A stretch of 20,366 nucleotides of DNA from Candidatus Peregrinibacteria bacterium RIFCSPLOWO2_01_FULL_39_12 (GTDB taxonomy: Bacteria; Patescibacteriota; Gracilibacteria; UBA1369; LOWO2-01-FULL-3): assembly GCA_001787455.1 (NCBI GenBank), contig MFXA01000043.1:1-20366 (forward strand), given 5' to 3'. The stretch's first letter is position 1, and the number at the start of each line of letters is the position of its first letter. The position numbers and the translations under genes are program-made. The notes beneath the pieces were generated by a model. It had not been told where the DNA came from. It made no database searches and worked only from the letters and a program-made list of their open reading frames with translations. Below are positions 6,579 through 13,896 of this stretch, one piece after another.

Positions 6579-6962
6579 ATGTACACAGACCCAATAGCAG
6601 ACTTATTAACAAGGATACGAAACGGAATACATGCGGATCATGATCTCATTACTGTTCCACATTCAAAAATGAAAGAAAATATCGTAAAGATATTAAAAAA
6701 CACAAACGTAATTAAAGATTTTGAAATTACAGCCGATAAGGAGAAGAAAACTATAAACATAATACTTGAGGAAAACGCCCCATTCTCGACATTTACAAGA
6801 ATCAGCAAACCGGGACAAAGAATTTACATTAAAAGAACAGACATCAGACAAATAAAAAGCGGGCTTGGAATAGCCATCATCTCCACTTCAAAAGGAGTTA
6901 TGACAAACATGGAAGCGCGGAAACAAAACTTGGGAGGAGAAATAATCTGTGAAATATCCTAA
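6579..6962 (+). CDS. rpsH: 30S ribosomal protein S8 (uS8)
   Basis: S8 is a primary 16S rRNA-binding protein and the feedback regulator of the spc operon in E. coli. The 127-aa protein opens with TDPIADLLTRIRNG (3-16) and closes with ISTSKGVMTNMEARKQNLGGEIIC (about 101-124), matching the conserved STSxGxMxxxEA and GGE segments. The 48-nt spacer ahead holds a hairpin and a CTAACCTAA motif. The stop TAA is itself part of a CCTAAC. Confidence 0.96.
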   Translation: MYTDPIADLLTRIRNGIHADHDLITVPHSKMKENIVKILKNTNVIKDFEITADKEKKTINIILEENAPFSTFTRISKPGQRIYIKRTDIRQIKSGLGIAIISTSKGVMTNMEARKQNLGGEIICEIS

Positions 6963-6977
6963 CTAACAACTAAAATT

Positions 6978-7535
6978 ATGTCACGAGTAGGCAAAAAACC
7001 TGTACAAATCCCAAATGGGGTAGTAGTGGAACTATCAGGAACTACAATAAAGATTAAAGGACCAAAAGGAGAACTTCAAAAAAAGTTCCATGAGAACATG
7101 CAGATTGAAATAAAAGATAACACCCTAACAGTTGTTCGCCCGTCCGATACTCAACAAAACAGAGAACTTCACGGCCTTACAAGAAATTTACTCGCAAACA
7201 TGATCGAAGGTGTAACAAAAGGATTTGAAAAAAAGATGGAGATTATCGGAATTGGATATAGGGCACAAGCAACCAAGAATAAAATAACAATGACACTTGG
7301 GTTCTCTCATCCGGTAGAATTTCTAGCACCGCCAAGCATAGAATTTAAAATGGACGAGGCAAAGAAAAATATCTTAACAATAAGTGGATTAGATAAAGAA
7401 ATGGTTGGAGAAGTTGCAGCAAAAATAAGATCCTTCAAACCACCGGAGCCATATAAAGGCAAAGGAATCAAATATATCGACGAGCATATCCAAAGAAAAG
7501 CAGGAAAAGCTGTAGTCACAAAAGGAGGAGCTTAA
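6978..7535 (+). CDS. rplF: 50S ribosomal protein L6 (uL6)
   Basis: L6 lies near the sarcin-ricin loop and the factor-binding site. The 185-aa protein is a tandem of two related domains. It opens SRVGKKPVQIPNGV (2-15), carries IKGPKGELQKKFH (about 27-39) and GFEKKMEIIGIGYRAQ (about 82-97). It ends in the conserved RSFKPPEPYKGKGIKY (about 152-167) and RKAGKA. The 15-nt spacer after rpsH is A-rich without a Shine-Dalgarno sequence. Confidence 0.96.
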   Translation: MSRVGKKPVQIPNGVVVELSGTTIKIKGPKGELQKKFHENMQIEIKDNTLTVVRPSDTQQNRELHGLTRNLLANMIEGVTKGFEKKMEIIGIGYRAQATKNKITMTLGFSHPVEFLAPPSIEFKMDEAKKNILTISGLDKEMVGEVAAKIRSFKPPEPYKGKGIKYIDEHIQRKAGKAVVTKGGA

Positions 7536-7555
7536 AATAATAACAATCAAATAAG

Positions 7556-7903
7556 ATGTTTACAAATAAATTAGACGCTAAAAAAAGAAGACACCTAAGA
7601 ATAAGAAAAAAGATCAATGGGACTTTAGATCGCCCAAGATTAGTTGTATATAAAAGCCTATCGCATATTCATGCACAAATAGTAAATGATGAAAAAAGAA
7701 CTGTTTTAGTTTCAGCTTCAGATCTAAAGAGCAAATCAAAAGGAACAAAAACAGAAAAAGCGAAAGAGATTGGAATGCAAGTCGCAAAATTAGCCAAAGA
7801 AAAAGGGGTAACCAAAGTAGTTTTTGATAGAAACGGTTGCAAATATCACGGACGAGTTAAAGCTGTCGCCGACGGCGCTCGTGAAGAAGGATTACAATTT
7901 TAA
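7556..7903 (+). CDS. rplR: 50S ribosomal protein L18 (uL18)
   Basis: L18 binds 5S rRNA with L5. The 115-aa protein has the basic N-terminal KRRHLRIRKKI (about 10-20), RPRLVVYKSLSHIHAQIVND (26-45) and the diagnostic C-terminal VVFDRNGCKYHGRVKAVADG and AREEGLQF. Length and place between rplF and rpsE are standard. A two-hairpin intergenic element follows the stop directly. Confidence 0.96.
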   Translation: MFTNKLDAKKRRHLRIRKKINGTLDRPRLVVYKSLSHIHAQIVNDEKRTVLVSASDLKSKSKGTKTEKAKEIGMQVAKLAKEKGVTKVVFDRNGCKYHGRVKAVADGAREEGLQF

Positions 7904-7905
7904 AA

Positions 7906-7957
7906 GACCGAGTTTCGCTCGGTCCTAACCAAAAAAAATCCCGCTAATCGGGACACC
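7906..7957 (+). other. Two-hairpin intergenic element, copy between rplR and rpsE
   Basis: Hairpin I: GACCGAG (7906-7912) with CTCGGTC (7918-7924), loop TTTCG. Linker of 14 nt, CTAACC plus eight A. Hairpin II: TCCCG (7939-7943) with CGGGA (7949-7953), loop CTAAT, then CACC. The same layout occurs at 16146-16205 and 16275-16327 with different stem sequences. On the minus strand, hairpin II followed by eight T looks like an intrinsic terminator, but no minus-strand gene is nearby. Confidence 0.7.
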
Positions 7958-7972
7958 ATATAACACATTATC

Positions 7973-8575
7973 ATGTCAAGACCAGCATCAAAAAGAGGAG
8001 GATTCGTTCACAGAGAACCAAAAGAGTTTGAAGAAGAAGTTATACAAATTGACCGTGTAACAAGAGTGGTTAAAGGAGGTAGAAAATTAAGATTTAGAGC
8101 AACCGTTGCAATCGGAAATAAAAAAGGAAGAGTGGGACTCGGGATTGGGAAATCGAACGAAGTTACAGGCGCAATTCAAAAAGCTATCGCAAAGGCAAAA
8201 AAAAACATGCTTACCGTAGTAATGAACGGAACAACCATTCCTCATCGAATACAAGTAAAATACAAAGCGGCAAAATTACTGCTGATGCCGGCAGTTCAAG
8301 GTACGGGACTTATAGCCGGAGGAACAATAAGAAAAGTATTGGAATTAACAGGCGTAAAAGACATCTTAAGCAAAGCCCTTGGAACAAGTAATAAAGTGAA
8401 TAATTCAAAAGCGGTATTTTTAGCGCTGAGTATGTTAAAACAAAATCCGGCAATGATAAAAAGAGCGGGAATAGAGGCGGAAAGAAGAAAACAGGCTCCG
8501 CAACCACAACTTAAACCACACGTAGAAAAAGAGCAAAAACCGACACCTGAAAAAGCAGAAACTCCGGCACAATAA
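7973..8575 (+). CDS. rpsE: 30S ribosomal protein S5 (uS5) with C-terminal tail
   Basis: S5 shapes the mRNA entry channel and translational fidelity. The dsRBD-like N-terminal domain is seen in VIQIDRVTRVVKGGRKLRFR (about 23-42) and GRVGLGIGKSNEVTGAIQKA. The C-terminal domain has RIQVKYKAAKLLLMPA, GTGLIAGGTIRKVLELTGV (about 110-128) and KDILSKALGTSN. At 200 aa it exceeds the usual 165, mostly through a Pro/Lys/Glu/Gln-rich tail (about residues 173-200), which looks disordered. rpmD (L30), normally the next gene, is absent and rplO follows after 30 nt. Confidence 0.96.
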   Translation: MSRPASKRGGFVHREPKEFEEEVIQIDRVTRVVKGGRKLRFRATVAIGNKKGRVGLGIGKSNEVTGAIQKAIAKAKKNMLTVVMNGTTIPHRIQVKYKAAKLLLMPAVQGTGLIAGGTIRKVLELTGVKDILSKALGTSNKVNNSKAVFLALSMLKQNPAMIKRAGIEAERRKQAPQPQLKPHVEKEQKPTPEKAETPAQ

Positions 8576-8605
8576 ATCATAAAATCACCTAACTTAAATT
8601 AACTA

Positions 8606-9082
8606 ATGTCATTACTGAACTTAAGCAGCAAATTGGGAAGAAAACGCAAAAAAACAATAGGACGGGGAAACGGCTCCGGTCATGGCACATATAGCGGGAA
8701 AGGAATCAAAGGTCAAAAGGCTCGAAACGGAGGAACGTTGCGTCCCGGATTTGAGGGCGGACAAACTCCAATGCTTCGCAAAATGCCAAAATTAAAAGGA
8801 TTCAAAAATCCAAACTGCGTAACCTATCAGGTAGTAAATGTTGGTAAATTGAACATATTCGAAGAAAATGCAAAAATCACAAAAGAAAATTTATTTGAAA
8901 AAAAACTTATTCCCAAAAAAAATAAACCTGTTAAACTACTGGGTGACGGCGAACTTACAAAAACATTCGAAATAACAGTAGATAAAGCATCCAAAGAAGC
9001 AATTAAAAAAATTGAGTCAAGGAAAGGAAAGCTTATCATACTCTCACCCACTCCGCCTCCGGCGGAGCTAGCTGAAAAGTAA
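8606..9082 (+). CDS. rplO: 50S ribosomal protein L15 (uL15)
   Basis: L15 is a late-assembly protein of the large subunit. The 158-aa protein has the Gly/Lys/Arg-rich N-terminal half typical of the family (RKRKKTIGRGNGSGHGTYSG, residues about 12-31, then GKGIKGQKARNG and RPGFEGGQTPM), with a globular C-terminal part ending near GKLIILSPT. The last ten residues (PPPAELAEK) lie on a perfect GC-rich hairpin at 9051-9067. A CCTAAC motif lies in the spacer before the ATG. Confidence 0.95.
   Translation: MSLLNLSSKLGRKRKKTIGRGNGSGHGTYSGKGIKGQKARNGGTLRPGFEGGQTPMLRKMPKLKGFKNPNCVTYQVVNVGKLNIFEENAKITKENLFEKKLIPKKNKPVKLLGDGELTKTFEITVDKASKEAIKKIESRKGKLIILSPTPPPAELAEK
9051..9067 (+). repeat. GC-rich hairpin inside the 3' end of rplO
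   Basis: CTCCGCC at 9051-9057 pairs perfectly with GGCGGAG at 9061-9067 around TCC (7 bp, all but one G-C). It lies inside the coding end of rplO and is followed by CTAGC, as the first hairpins of the intergenic elements are followed by CTARCC. The local G+C is far above the surrounding sequence. It may be a coding member of the same hairpin family. Confidence 0.55.
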
Positions 9083-9094
9083 AACCCCTCAAAA

Positions 9095-10393
9095 ATGTTT
9101 AAATACCTAAGTCAAATCTGGAACTCCAAGGATCTACGCAAAAAAATTCTTTTCACAGTCGGAATAATAGTCATTTACAGGCTTATAGCTCATATCACAG
9201 TGCCGGGAGCCAACACCGAAAGCCTCAAAGCGTTTGCAAGCAGAAACGAACTTTTACAAATGTTCAGCTTGCTCACGGGAGGAAGCACCGAAAACTTCTC
9301 AATCGTATTGATGGGAATTTCTCCATATATTAACGCATCCATCATAATCCAGCTTCTTACAGTAGTAATTCCGAAACTTGAAAGCATCTCAAAAGAAGGA
9401 GAAATGGGAAGAAGAAGATTAAACTCATACACAAGATGGTTAACACTTCCACTCGCATTCTTGCAGTCTTACGGAATGATCGTCCTTCTAAATTCACAAA
9501 CTCAAATTCCAATCATTGAAAACATCAACAATCCGGCAACAATTCTCCCAATAATGCTTACAATTTCGGCGGGAACGATTTTACTTGTATGGATGGGAGA
9601 ACAAATAACCGAAAATGGCATAGGAAACGGCATTTCACTCCTTATCTTTACAGGAATAATTTCAAGCATTCCGCAAATGGTAGGTCAAAATTTATTTTTG
9701 GCGCAAGGAGATGAAAGCAAAATCATACCATTTATAGTCGTTACACTTTTAACAATAATTTTAACAACCATTGTAATATTGGTTACTGAAGCCGCAAGGC
9801 TTATTCCTATCACATATGCGGGAAGAGGAATCAGAGCAAAAAGCGATCAAGCTTCTCTTCCCATAAGAATCAATCAGGCGGGAATGATTCCGATCATCTT
9901 TGCGGTAGCGCTTGTAAGCTTTCCGGGAATAATCGGACAATTTTTGGTAAACGCAAGCTCACCATGGCTACGAACATTTGGAGCCTCATTAACAACATTG
10001 TTCCAGCCAAGCACAATCCTTTATTTAATAGTTTATTTCCTTTTAGTGGTAGCTTTTACGTTCTTCTACGTTTCAATCACATTTAATCCGGAACAAGTGG
10101 CTGAAAATATACAAAAAAGAGGCGGATATATTCCGGGAATCCGTCCGGGAGTACAAACCGCCGACTACCTAAGACTAACTTCCGGCAGGCTTACATTTTT
10201 CGGAGCAACATTTTTAGGATTGATAGCCGTTCTTCCGATCCTTATCCAATATCTCTTTAAATCAACAAGCATCGGGACAGTATCACTTCTTATTTCCGGA
10301 GCCGGAATAATAATCATAGTTGGAGTAGTTTTAGATTTAATACGGCAAACAAACGCCCAACTTCAAATGCACGATTACGGCAAATTTTATTAA
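9095..10393 (+). CDS. secY: Protein translocase channel subunit SecY
   Basis: SecY is the membrane channel of the Sec system for secreted and inner-membrane proteins. The 432-aa length is normal and ten hydrophobic segments are visible (roughly 17-37, 70-90, 112-132, 148-167, 178-196, 209-231, 262-284, 306-328, 367-388, 394-416). Family signatures include YRLIAHITVPGAN (28-40), MGISPYINASIIIQLLT (73-89) in the plug/TM2 region, GIGNGISLLIFTGII (175-189), and the cytosolic loop with RGIRAKSDQASLPIRINQAG (244-263). Its place after rplO and before adk is the classic spc end. No Shine-Dalgarno sequence (ACCCCTCAAAA). Confidence 0.97.
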   Translation: MFKYLSQIWNSKDLRKKILFTVGIIVIYRLIAHITVPGANTESLKAFASRNELLQMFSLLTGGSTENFSIVLMGISPYINASIIIQLLTVVIPKLESISKEGEMGRRRLNSYTRWLTLPLAFLQSYGMIVLLNSQTQIPIIENINNPATILPIMLTISAGTILLVWMGEQITENGIGNGISLLIFTGIISSIPQMVGQNLFLAQGDESKIIPFIVVTLLTIILTTIVILVTEAARLIPITYAGRGIRAKSDQASLPIRINQAGMIPIIFAVALVSFPGIIGQFLVNASSPWLRTFGASLTTLFQPSTILYLIVYFLLVVAFTFFYVSITFNPEQVAENIQKRGGYIPGIRPGVQTADYLRLTSGRLTFFGATFLGLIAVLPILIQYLFKSTSIGTVSLLISGAGIIIIVGVVLDLIRQTNAQLQMHDYGKFY

Positions 10394-10394
10394 T

Positions 10395-11039
10395 ATGGAC
10401 CTGATTTTCTTTGGCATGCAGGGAGCCGGGAAAGGCACGTTAGGCAAATCAGCCGCCGAAAGATATGGGATGAGAATATTTGAAACCGGCGGAGCTTTGC
10501 GCGCATTAGCTCAAGAAGATTCCGAACTTGGACACAAAGTAAAATCAATAATCGAAGCCGGTCACTTAGTCCCAAACGAAGTCGTTATGGAGATAGTGGA
10601 AGATTTCATGAGTAAACTTCCGAAAAATACGGCGGTACTTTTTGATGGGATCCCAAGAAAAGTAGAACAAGCGCAGTCTTTAAACGAGCTTCTTAAAAAA
10701 CATAATCGAACTTACAAAGCAGTACTTATAGATATAAAAAAAGAAACAGCGTTCAAACGATTGGCCACCCGCCGAGTTTGTAAATCTTGCAAAAACGTAT
10801 ATCCGACAACATATACAAACAGTTCTTGCGAATGTAACGGAGAACTTGTAACCCGTGCCGACGACAATCCGGAAGCGATAAAAACAAGGTTGGAAGCTTT
10901 TGAAAAAGAAACAATCCCGACAATAAACATCTACAAAGACAATTTAATTAAAATTGACGGAGAACCAACGATTAAAGAAGTTGAAATTCTAGCCTTTAAA
11001 GCGTTGGATGGTATAATGCCTCCACCAAGCAACTCATAA
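10395..11039 (+). CDS. adk: Adenylate kinase with zinc-type lid
   Basis: Adk interconverts ATP plus AMP and two ADP in the cytosol. The P-loop is GMQGAGKGT (7-15), where the family usually has GPPGAGKGT. FDGIPRKVEQAQSL (about 83-96) is the conserved FDGFPR segment. The lid carries C129-K-S-C132 and C145-E-C147, so a four-Cys zinc site, but its pairs are closer than the usual CXXC-x16-CXXC. TRADDNPEAIKTRL is the arginine-bearing core after the lid. Residue 33 is Gly in ETGGALRA, where most members have Asp in STGDMLRA. At 214 aa the length is normal. The gene begins one base after secY. A hairpin covers its stop codon. Confidence 0.94.
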   Translation: MDLIFFGMQGAGKGTLGKSAAERYGMRIFETGGALRALAQEDSELGHKVKSIIEAGHLVPNEVVMEIVEDFMSKLPKNTAVLFDGIPRKVEQAQSLNELLKKHNRTYKAVLIDIKKETAFKRLATRRVCKSCKNVYPTTYTNSSCECNGELVTRADDNPEAIKTRLEAFEKETIPTINIYKDNLIKIDGEPTIKEVEILAFKALDGIMPPPSNS

Positions 11040-11079
11040 GGAGTTGCTAATAAAGAGCCGTCCCGCTTAGCGAGACACC
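11028..11079 (+). other. Two-hairpin element between adk and map
   Basis: Hairpin I: AGCAACTC (11028-11035) with GAGTTGCT (11041-11048), perfect 8 bp, loop ATAAG containing the adk stop codon. Linker of 11 nt. Hairpin II: GTCCCGC (11060-11066) with GCGAGAC (11070-11076), 7 positions with one mismatch, loop TTA, followed by ACC and then the map ATG 6 nt after the stem. Hairpin II shares TCCCGCT and GACACC with the copy at 7939-7957. The linker lacks the CTARCC seen in other copies. Confidence 0.6.
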
Positions 11080-11081
11080 TT

Positions 11082-11837
11082 ATGCCAATTCAAATTAAAA
11101 CTGAGGAAGAAATACGTTCAATGAAAATAAGCGGGAAAATTCTCGCGGAAGCCTTGGAAAAAACCTGCAAATTCGCCAAACCCGGAATGTCCACACTTGA
11201 ATTGGACTCATTCGCGGAAAATTTAATAAGAAAAAGAAACGCTATTCCCGCATTTAAAGGATATCGAGGATTTCCGGCAACACTTTGCACATGCATAAAT
11301 GAAGTTATAGTCCACGGAATCCCGAAAAAAGATAAAATTATGCAGGAAGGAGATCTTCTAACTATAGATTGCGGAGTAATTTATGAAGGGATGTACGCCG
11401 ATGCGGCAAGATCAATAATTATAGGGAAATCTTCAAGCAGTGAACGTAAGCGACTAATCAAAACGGCACACGAAGCATTAAATAAAGTAACCGATATACT
11501 AAAACCGGGATTACATCTCAACGAAATAGGCAAAACAATTCAAAAAATAGTGGGAAATGCCGGATTTCACATAGTAAAAGATTTAACAGGACATGGGATA
11601 GGACATCGACTACACGAAGAACCCATAATATTAAACTATTGGGATGGAACACCCGGTCCAATTTTAAAACCCGGAATGACACTGGCCATAGAACCAATTT
11701 TCGCAGTAGGTACGGGAAAAATGCGCCTATCTCCCGACAAATGGACACTCACTACAACGGATTATTCAGATGCAGTTCAGGTGGAAAACACATTTTTAAT
11801 CACAGAAAATGGCAACGAAGTCCTTACAGAACTGTAA
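11082..11837 (+). CDS. map: Methionine aminopeptidase, type I
   Basis: Map removes the initiator Met from nascent proteins in the cytosol. The 251-aa length fits type Ia. All five metal ligands are present: D96 (DCGV), D107 (YADAAR), H171 (GHGIGH), E204 (IEPIF) and E235 (VENTF). The substrate-binding H78 (IVHG) is also present. TEEEIRSMKISGKILAEAL is the usual N-terminus, which supports the ATG at 11082. No N-terminal extension or zinc finger. It follows adk as in many spc operons, separated by the hairpin element. Confidence 0.97.
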   Translation: MPIQIKTEEEIRSMKISGKILAEALEKTCKFAKPGMSTLELDSFAENLIRKRNAIPAFKGYRGFPATLCTCINEVIVHGIPKKDKIMQEGDLLTIDCGVIYEGMYADAARSIIIGKSSSSERKRLIKTAHEALNKVTDILKPGLHLNEIGKTIQKIVGNAGFHIVKDLTGHGIGHRLHEEPIILNYWDGTPGPILKPGMTLAIEPIFAVGTGKMRLSPDKWTLTTTDYSDAVQVENTFLITENGNEVLTEL

Positions 11838-11880
11838 AAAACTATAAAAATATGGGAATTCGACTAATCAAAAAAATCTC

Positions 11881-11909
11881 TTGCATAAGATGAATATATA
11901 ATGTAATAT
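11881..11909 (+). promoter_or_regulatory. Possible internal promoter before infA
   Basis: The 115-nt map-infA spacer is the largest gap inside the operon and holds a perfect TATAAT at 11897-11902. TTGCAT at 11881-11886 is too close to serve it (10 bp), but is 17 bp from a weaker TAATAT at 11904-11909. Either could promote an infA-rpsI transcript. This is consensus matching only. Confidence 0.35.
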
Positions 11910-11952
11910 CCAAAAGCTTTTTTCGTCAAAATTTGCTAAAAACGGCATTCAC

Positions 11953-12183
11953 ATGGGAAAAGAGGACACTATACAAGTCCAAGGAAAAGTAACTGAAGCA
12001 CTACCGGGCACAGAATTCAAAGTTGCCCTCGACAATGGAACGGTAGTAAAGGCTCACTTGGCGGGAAAAATGCGAATGCACTTTATCAAAATTTTACCGG
12101 GTGACCAGGTCACAGTAGAACTAAGCACGTATGACCTTACCAAAGGTCGCATAACATATAGATCTAGCGGAAAACCACAATGA
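11953..12183 (+). CDS. infA: Translation initiation factor IF-1
   Basis: IF-1 occupies the A site during initiation. The 76-aa S1/OB-fold protein matches the family: MGKEDTIQVQGKVTEALPGT at the start, FKVALDNGTVVKAHLAGKMR (about 22-41) and the C-terminal VELSTYDLTKGRITYR. It sits just ahead of rpmJ, its usual neighbour. It ends in TGA within an ATGA overlap with rpmJ, one of two TGA stops in the window, and an in-frame TAA comes two codons later. Confidence 0.97.
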   Translation: MGKEDTIQVQGKVTEALPGTEFKVALDNGTVVKAHLAGKMRMHFIKILPGDQVTVELSTYDLTKGRITYRSSGKPQ

Positions 12184-12293
12184 AAGTAAGAGCATCAGTA
12201 AAAAAAATTTGCCAGAAATGCCAAATCGTAAGGCGCAACGGAGTTATTCGCGTCATTTGCGAAAACAAACGACATAAACAAAGACAAGGATAA
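12180..12293 (+). CDS. rpmJ: 50S ribosomal protein L36 (bL36)
   Basis: A 37-aa protein, the smallest gene here. The sequence MKVRASVKKICQKCQIVRR continues to a C-terminal HKQRQG. Zinc ligands C11, C14, C27 and H32 are in the family positions, so this is the zinc form. It overlaps infA by 4 nt (ATGA), indicating coupled translation, and is followed by a 59-nt spacer before rpsM. Confidence 0.96.
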   Translation: MKVRASVKKICQKCQIVRRNGVIRVICENKRHKQRQG

Positions 12294-12352
12294 CCAAATT
12301 AAACTTTGACTACAACAGAGTTTAAGCTTAACTAGTATTTAATTAAACCACC

Positions 12353-12727
12353 ATGGCTCGTATCTCAGGAATAAATCTACCAAAAGAGAAACGTATAGAA
12401 GTGGGATTAACGGCAATCCACGGGATTGGCCGCAAATTAAGCGCAAAAATTATAAAAGAGGCAAATGTAAATAAGGATAAAAAAGTCCAGGAATTATCCG
12501 AACCTGAAGTAATACGACTACGCGAAATTATAGAAAGACTTCCAACGGAAGGCGATCTTAGAAGAAGAACTGCAATGGACATCAAGAGATTGCAGGAAAT
12601 TGGATGCTACAGAGGGATAAGACACAAAAAAGGTCTTCCGGTAAGAGGTCAGCGCACACAATGCAATTGCAGAACAAGAAAAGGAAGAAGGAAGACAGTT
12701 GCAAACAAGAAGATTGTTGCCAAGTAA
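12353..12727 (+). CDS. rpsM: 30S ribosomal protein S13 (uS13)
   Basis: S13 forms head-to-body bridges and touches P-site tRNA. The 124-aa protein opens MARISGINLPKEKRIEVGLT, has the helix-two-turn-helix IHGIGRKLSAKIIKEANV (about 23-40) and LRRRTAMDIKRLQEIGCYRG (about 69-89), with the C-terminal KGLPVRGQRTQCNCRTRKG basic tail. The N-terminus matches the family start precisely. First gene of the classic alpha operon section. Confidence 0.97.
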   Translation: MARISGINLPKEKRIEVGLTAIHGIGRKLSAKIIKEANVNKDKKVQELSEPEVIRLREIIERLPTEGDLRRRTAMDIKRLQEIGCYRGIRHKKGLPVRGQRTQCNCRTRKGRRKTVANKKIVAK

Positions 12728-12768
12728 AAATAATCAAACAATAACAGCCAATCATTAACACTAAAAAA

Positions 12769-13215
12769 ATGGCGGAAGAAGTAAAAAAACAAGAGAAAGG
12801 GAAAGAAGAAGAGAAAAAAGACTCAAAAAAAGAGATAAAGAAAACAACAAAAAAAGCAAAAAGAAGACTTATGGAAGCTGGCAACGTTTACGTTCAGGCT
12901 TCATATAACAACACGATTGTTACAATAACAGAACCGAATGGAGATGTTGTTGCATGGGGAAGCGCAGGCTCAAGCGGATTCAAAGGAGCTCGTAAAGCAA
13001 CGCCTTACGCAGCACAAGTCTCCGCAGAGAACGCGGCAGAAAAAGCAAAAGTATTTGGATTACAAAGAGTTCATGTATACATAAAAGGCGTAGGAAGCGG
13101 CCGAGAACAATCAATTAGAGGATTAAGCGCAAAAGGATTGGACATAGTTTCAATAACCGATACAACCCCAATCCCCCACAACGGATGCAGAAACAAAAAA
13201 GCACGAAGAGTCTAA
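12769..13215 (+). CDS. rpsK: 30S ribosomal protein S11 (uS11) with charged N-terminal extension
   Basis: S11 lines the platform near the mRNA exit. Conserved parts: NVYVQASYNNTIVTITEPNG (about 39-58), the WGSAGSSGFKGARKATPYAA block (63-82), and the end TTPIPHNGCRNKKARRV. Length 148, about 20 above the family, through a Lys/Glu-rich N-terminal stretch (residues about 3-34) that is likely disordered. The ATG at 12769 is the only in-frame start giving the conserved core plus this extension. An internal ATG lies at residue 35 (MEAGN), which would give a protein closer to the usual length. Confidence 0.95.
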   Translation: MAEEVKKQEKGKEEEKKDSKKEIKKTTKKAKRRLMEAGNVYVQASYNNTIVTITEPNGDVVAWGSAGSSGFKGARKATPYAAQVSAENAAEKAKVFGLQRVHVYIKGVGSGREQSIRGLSAKGLDIVSITDTTPIPHNGCRNKKARRV

Positions 13216-13243
13216 CAATAAATAATATAAACCAAATCAATTC

Positions 13244-13864
13244 ATGTCACGATATACTCGTCCAATAACTAGGGTGTCCAGAAGGCTCGGCGTAATTTTA
13301 TTCCCTAATCCGGGAAGTAAAAGCAAATCTTTCAATAAGAAAAATTTCAAACCGGGCATGCATGGACAAAAACACTTTACCCAACTGTCGGAATTCAACA
13401 AACAATTAAGAGAAAAACAAAAAGCCAGATTTTTATATGGAATCACAGAGAGACAATCTAGAAATTACTTTCGCTTGGCAAGCAAAAGCAGCGAAATAAC
13501 GGGTTTTCAATTTTTACGCCTGCTTGAACAAAGATTAGACAACGCAGTATTTAGAGCAGGATTTGCCTCCACAAGACCTCAAGCAAGACAAATGGTAAAT
13601 CATGGACTGGTCAAACTTAACGACAAAAAAGCAACTATCCCGTCAATTCAAATCCACGTCGGAGACAAATTTGAAATAAAAGAAAAACACAAAGCCTCAA
13701 AATTATTTGATGAAGCAAAAAAAGCAAAATACAAAGCGCCAAAATGGCTTAAATCCGATCAATCTTCACTAAAATGCGAAGTAACAGGGATTCCCGATAA
13801 AGACGATATCGAGCAAATCATCGAACACCATCTAATTACAGAGTTCTATTCAAAACAATTATAG
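13244..13864 (+). CDS. rpsD: 30S ribosomal protein S4 (uS4)
   Basis: S4 nucleates 30S assembly and affects fidelity. The 206-aa length is standard. The N-terminus MSRYTRPITRVSRRLGV is the family start, but without the Cys residues of the zinc form. GMHGQKH (about 43-49) replaces the usual PGQHG motif. The S4 RNA-binding domain is clear: LLEQRLDNAVFRAGFASTRP (about 90-109) and ARQMVNHGLVKLNDKK. It ends in TAG, one of two in the window. Confidence 0.96.
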   Translation: MSRYTRPITRVSRRLGVILFPNPGSKSKSFNKKNFKPGMHGQKHFTQLSEFNKQLREKQKARFLYGITERQSRNYFRLASKSSEITGFQFLRLLEQRLDNAVFRAGFASTRPQARQMVNHGLVKLNDKKATIPSIQIHVGDKFEIKEKHKASKLFDEAKKAKYKAPKWLKSDQSSLKCEVTGIPDKDDIEQIIEHHLITEFYSKQL

Positions 13865-13896
13865 TTCTAATTATTATAAACTAACAATTGCTTAAA

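Noticed and set aside
12306..12334. TTGACT in the rpmJ-rpsM spacer as an alpha-operon promoter
   Set aside because: The hexamer 17 bp downstream (TAACTA) is a poor -10; TAGTAT is 21 bp away.
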